Positions 14,396-17,857 of a stretch of 17,857 bases of DNA are shown here, piece by piece. Source of the stretch: CAZXCK01 sp964639225 (lineage in GTDB: Bacteria > Chloroflexota > Anaerolineae > Aggregatilineales > Phototrophicaceae); assembly GCA_964639225.1 (NCBI GenBank), contig CAZXCK010000091.1:1-17857 (forward strand), read 5' to 3'. Position 1 is the stretch's first letter, and the number at the start of each line of letters is the position of its first letter. Under the pieces are notes generated by a model. The model did not search any database. It saw nothing but the letters and a program-made list of their open reading frames with translations, and was not told the origin of the DNA. Both the position numbers and the translations under genes were made by a program.

Positions 14396-17302
14396 ATGTC
14401 TACGATTCATGGTTTTGAACTGGTACGCGAGCAGGATGTACCGGAGATCAACAGCCGGACGCGACTGTTTCGCCATGTAAAAACCGGGGCCGAGCTGCTG
14501 TCGGTCGAAAACCAGGACGAGAACAAATGCTTTGGTGTTGCCTTTACCACGCCGCCTGCCTCGTCAAACGGCATCGCGCATATCCTGGAACATTCGGTGC
14601 TGTGTGGTTCGCGTAAGTATCCGTCTAAAGAGCCGTTCGTCGAGCTGCTCAAGGGGTCGCTGGCATCTTTCGTCAACGCCATCACCTTCAGCGATAAGAC
14701 GATCTACCCGGTCGCCAGCCAGAACCTGCAGGACTTTTATAATCTGGTGGATGTGTACCTGGATGCGGTGTTTTATCCGCGCATCACGCCGGACGTACTC
14801 AAGCAGGAAGGCTGGCACTACGAACTTGACGCGCCCGATCAGCCGCTGACGTACAAGGGCGTCGTGTTCAACGAGATGAAGGGCGCTTATTCCTCGCCGG
14901 ATAACCTGCTGTACCGTTATACGCGCCAGGCGACTTTCCCCGACACGACTTACGGTGTGGACTCCGGCGGTGACCCGGAAGTGATCCCCACGCTGACCTA
15001 TGACGAGTTCAAACGTTTCCACGAGACGCTGTACCATCCGTCGAATGCGCGTGTGTACTTCTACGGCGACGACGACCCTGACGAGCGCCTGCGCCTGATG
15101 GACGAGTATCTGAGCGGTTTCGACCGGCTGGACGTGGACGCGCGCATTCAGTTGCAACCGCGCTTCGACGAACCCCGGCGCGTGGTGTTCCCGTACCATC
15201 CCGGCGACGATGCCAGCAAGGAATACATCACCGTCTCCTGGGCGCTACCAGAACCGCACGACACAGAACTGACTCTGGCGTTTAGCATTTTATCGCATAT
15301 CCTGACCGGCACATCTGCCGCGCCGCTGCGCAAGGCGCTGACCGAGTCCGGATTGGGCGAGGACGTGATCGGTGGCTTTGACAGCGGTCTGCGCCAGATG
15401 ATGTATACCACCGGCATGAAGGGTGTGCCGGTCGGCAAGGCCGAACAGGTCGAGACGCTGGTGCTGGATACGCTGCGTGGTCTGGTCGATGAGGGACTCG
15501 CGCCGGAAGCGGTCGAGGCGTCGATGAACACGGTCGAATTCAACCTGCGCGAATACAACACGGGCCAGCTTCCGCGTGGCCTGATGATGATGGTCTCGTC
15601 GCTCTCCACCTGGCTCTATGGTGGCGACCCGGTAGCGCCGCTGGCCTTCGAAGCGCCGCTGACGGCCATCAAGGACCGGCTGGCGGCGGGCGAAAGGGTG
15701 TTCGAAGACCTCATCGCGCGCTATCTGCTGGACAACTCTCACCGCTCGACGGTGCTGCTCAAGCCGGATGTCGAGCTTCAGGCACGGCTGAACGCCAGAG
15801 AAGAGGATCGGCTGGCGCAGGCTCGTGAGGCGATGACTGAGGACGACCTCCAGCGCGTCATCGAGGATACGCAGCGCCTGCGCGAACTCCAGGAGAAGCC
15901 GGACTCGCCGGAAGACCTGGCGAAAATCCCTGTGCTCACGCTGGCTGATCTGGACCGGAATATCCGCACATATCCGATTGATGTGTCGCAGATGCAGGAT
16001 GCGCGCCTGCTGTATCACGATTTGTTTACCAACGGCGTCTTTTACCTGGACCTGGGCTTTAACCTGATGGCGCTGCCGCAGGAGTATCTGCCGTATGTGA
16101 CGCTCTTCAGCCGGGCATTGCTGGAAATGGGCACCGAGCAGGAAGATTTCGTCACATTGTCGCAGCGCATCGGGCGCAAGACCGGTGGCATTCGCCCCAG
16201 CACGCTGACGTCGCAGGTGCGTGAAAGTGCCGACAGCGCGGCCTGGCTGTTCCTGCGCGCCAAGTCCACGCCCGACCGTGTCGAAGACCTGCTGGACATT
16301 CTGCGCGATGTGCTGCTGACGGCGCGCTTCGACAACCGTGAGCGCTTCCGCCAGATCGTGCTGGAAGAAAAGGCCGGGGCCGAGGCGTCGCTGGCGCCGT
16401 CCGGGCATATCGTGGTGGCGCGGCGGTTGTCGGCGCGCTTCAACGCAGCCGACTGGTCTGCCGAGCAGATGAATGGCGTTAGCTATCTGTTGTTCCTGCG
16501 CAATCTACTTACTAAGATTGATAATGACTGGCCGCAGGTCCTGCATTACCTGGAAAATATGCGCTCGTACCTGGTCAACCAGCAGGCGATGCTGTGCAAC
16601 GTCACCATTGACGGTGACAACTGGAACGGTATTCAGCCCCGGCTGGACTCTTTCCTGAGCGCGCTGCCCTCGGCGGTGGCAAACTGGCAGGACTGGAGCC
16701 TGACCCGCAGTGACAACAACGAAGGGCTGACTATCCCGGCGCAGGTCAATTATGTGGGTAAGGGGGCGTCACTCTATGACCTGGGCTACAAGCTGCACGG
16801 TTCGACGAAAGTCATCGTCAATTACCTGTCGATGAGCTGGCTGTGGAACCGGCTGCGCGTGCAGGGCGGGGCGTATGGCGGCTTTGCGCGCTTCGATGCC
16901 AACTCCGGCGTGATGCTGTACCTGTCGTATCGTGACCCGAACCTGCTCAAGACCGTTGAAAACTACGACAACACGGGTCGCTTCCTGCGTGAGCTGGACC
17001 TGAGCGACGCCGAACTGACCAAAGCTGTCATTGGCGCGATTGGCGACATGGATCGCTATCTGCTGCCGGATGCCAAAGGCTATACGTCAATGGTGCATTA
17101 CCTGACCGGCATCACCGACGACAAGCGCCAGCAGTTCCGCGACGAGGTGCTGGCGACCAGCCAGGCCGATTTCAGGGCGTTCGCCGATGTGCTGGATCAG
17201 GTGCGCGACAGTGGCGAGCTGGTGGTGATGGGGTCGCGGGATGCCATCGACAAGGCCAATGCCGCCCAACCGGACCTGCTGCAGGTGGTTCCCGTACTCT
17301 GA
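14396..17302 (+). CDS. M16C zinc metallopeptidase, presequence protease (PreP/Cym1) family
   Basis: A 968-residue single-chain peptidase, matching the roughly 970-1000 residues of the family, whose mitochondrial and plastid members degrade free targeting peptides and other unstructured peptides. The inverted zinc site HxxEH is in 'AHILEHSVLCGS' (61-72): His62 and His66 bind zinc and Glu65 is catalytic. The distal ligand is Glu160 in 'VVFNEMKGAYSSPDN'. The far C-terminal half keeps the Arg/Tyr pair used for substrate binding (Arg821 and Tyr827 in 'LRVQGGAYGGF'). No signal peptide is present, so it should clear peptides in the cytoplasm. ATG 14396 follows AGGAAAGG; a GTG at 14372 would add eight unlikely residues. 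A candidate promoter lies just upstream. Confidence 0.93.
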   Translation: MSTIHGFELVREQDVPEINSRTRLFRHVKTGAELLSVENQDENKCFGVAFTTPPASSNGIAHILEHSVLCGSRKYPSKEPFVELLKGSLASFVNAITFSDKTIYPVASQNLQDFYNLVDVYLDAVFYPRITPDVLKQEGWHYELDAPDQPLTYKGVVFNEMKGAYSSPDNLLYRYTRQATFPDTTYGVDSGGDPEVIPTLTYDEFKRFHETLYHPSNARVYFYGDDDPDERLRLMDEYLSGFDRLDVDARIQLQPRFDEPRRVVFPYHPGDDASKEYITVSWALPEPHDTELTLAFSILSHILTGTSAAPLRKALTESGLGEDVIGGFDSGLRQMMYTTGMKGVPVGKAEQVETLVLDTLRGLVDEGLAPEAVEASMNTVEFNLREYNTGQLPRGLMMMVSSLSTWLYGGDPVAPLAFEAPLTAIKDRLAAGERVFEDLIARYLLDNSHRSTVLLKPDVELQARLNAREEDRLAQAREAMTEDDLQRVIEDTQRLRELQEKPDSPEDLAKIPVLTLADLDRNIRTYPIDVSQMQDARLLYHDLFTNGVFYLDLGFNLMALPQEYLPYVTLFSRALLEMGTEQEDFVTLSQRIGRKTGGIRPSTLTSQVRESADSAAWLFLRAKSTPDRVEDLLDILRDVLLTARFDNRERFRQIVLEEKAGAEASLAPSGHIVVARRLSARFNAADWSAEQMNGVSYLLFLRNLLTKIDNDWPQVLHYLENMRSYLVNQQAMLCNVTIDGDNWNGIQPRLDSFLSALPSAVANWQDWSLTRSDNNEGLTIPAQVNYVGKGASLYDLGYKLHGSTKVIVNYLSMSWLWNRLRVQGGAYGGFARFDANSGVMLYLSYRDPNLLKTVENYDNTGRFLRELDLSDAELTKAVIGAIGDMDRYLLPDAKGYTSMVHYLTGITDDKRQQFRDEVLATSQADFRAFADVLDQVRDSGELVVMGSRDAIDKANAAQPDLLQVVPVL

Positions 17303-17338
17303 TTGCTGATAGTCTGACCGTTCTCAGGAGGTACTGTT

Positions 17339-17857
17339 ATGGGATTAAAGCCCGACCACTGGATTCGCAAGATGGCGCAGGAACACGGCATGATTGAGCC
17401 GTTTGTCGAGAAGCAGCAGCGCGAGGGTGTCATCAGCTACGGCGTGTCGTCTTATGGCTATGATATGCGCGTTGCCGATGAGTTCCGCATCTTCACCAAT
17501 GTCTACTCGACTGTAGTGGACCCCAAAGACTTTAATCCGCGCTCGCTGATCGAGTTCAAAGGAGATGAGTGTATCATCCCGCCCAACTCGTTCGCGCTGG
17601 CGCGTTCGGTGGAGTATTTCCGCATTCCGCGTAATGTTTTGTGCCTGACAGTGGGGAAATCCACGTACGCGCGCGCAGGTATTGTGACGAATATTACGCC
17701 CTTCGAGCCGGGCTGGGAAGGCTACGTCACGCTGGAAATCAGCAACACGACGCCGCTGCCGGCCAAAATCTACGCCAACGAAGGCATTGCCCAGGTGGTA
17801 TTCTTCGAGGCGGACGACGAGTGCGAGGTATCGTATGCGGATCGCGCTGGTAAGTAT
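17339..17857 (+). CDS. dcd: dCTP deaminase, 3' end beyond window
   Basis: The first 173 codons of a protein that normally has about 180-195 residues. It deaminates dCTP to dUTP (some relatives also hydrolyse dUTP to dUMP), feeding dTMP synthesis. Family segments are 'SYGVSSYGYDMRV', 'CIIPPNSFALARSVEYFRIP', the phosphate-binding 'GKSTYARAGI', 'TPFEPGWEGYVTLEISN' (its last Glu is the catalytic base in this family) and 'IYANEGIAQVVFFE'. A perfect AGGAGGT (17326-17332) stands six bases before the ATG. The 36-base gap after the peptidase gene has no convincing promoter, so co-transcription is likely. Only the short C-terminal tail is missing, cut by the window end. Confidence 0.95.
   Translation, partial: MGLKPDHWIRKMAQEHGMIEPFVEKQQREGVISYGVSSYGYDMRVADEFRIFTNVYSTVVDPKDFNPRSLIEFKGDECIIPPNSFALARSVEYFRIPRNVLCLTVGKSTYARAGIVTNITPFEPGWEGYVTLEISNTTPLPAKIYANEGIAQVVFFEADDECEVSYADRAGKY

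Noticed and set aside
15290..16408. 372-codon open frame on the - strand opposite the M16C peptidase
   Set aside because: Antisense shadow with Gln/Arg-rich composition; the + strand frame has the full metallopeptidase signature.
17641..17853. 70-codon + strand frame inside dcd
   Set aside because: Out-of-frame shadow of the clearly conserved dCTP deaminase sequence.

Overview
The window reads as a GC-rich stretch of a bacterial chromosome, most likely from the phylum Chloroflexi and plausibly Anaerolineae. This is inferred from the style of two lipoproteins: a Thr/Val/Pro-rich stalk of the type 'VTREVPVTV...VTATP' after the lipid-anchor cysteine, and a module containing 'RGFGKLWRENP...LGWA'. 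Neither has been checked by a search. All convincing complete genes lie on the + strand, closely packed, with no gene-free stretch above 300 bases. I see no tRNA, rRNA, CRISPR array, insertion sequence or phage gene.

Left part (1-2743): the 3' end of an E1-alpha gene, a complete E1-beta and a complete lipoyl-bearing E2 of a 2-oxoacid dehydrogenase complex (branched-chain or pyruvate type). No E3 is in the window. The E1-alpha reading frame loses its expected sequence at about base 48. The AT-rich bases to the left look instead like the start region of a gene running out of the window on the - strand.

Centre-left (2744-8681): a well-formed promoter with an extended -10 precedes four tightly spaced genes: a surface lipoprotein, a large cytosolic GH63-like (alpha/alpha)6-barrel protein, a soluble PAS histidine kinase, and a second lipoprotein. 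The last carries a GH5-like TIM barrel in which both catalytic glutamates appear to be replaced. This is the most unusual locus here. It could be a glycan-responsive or envelope-responsive unit, but that is a hypothesis from gene order and motifs only.

Centre-right (8764-12454): an ABC-B type exporter with fused membrane and ATPase domains; an extended SDR epimerase/dehydrogenase; and, overlapping it by four bases, a membrane-anchored SAM methyltransferase with a C-terminal zinc ribbon.

Right part (12455-17857): a promoter and arginyl-tRNA synthetase (argS) with a strongly altered HIGH motif; a GC-rich hairpin in the following gap; a large M16C presequence-protease-like metallopeptidase; and, behind a perfect Shine-Dalgarno, a dCTP deaminase gene (dcd) cut off by the right edge.
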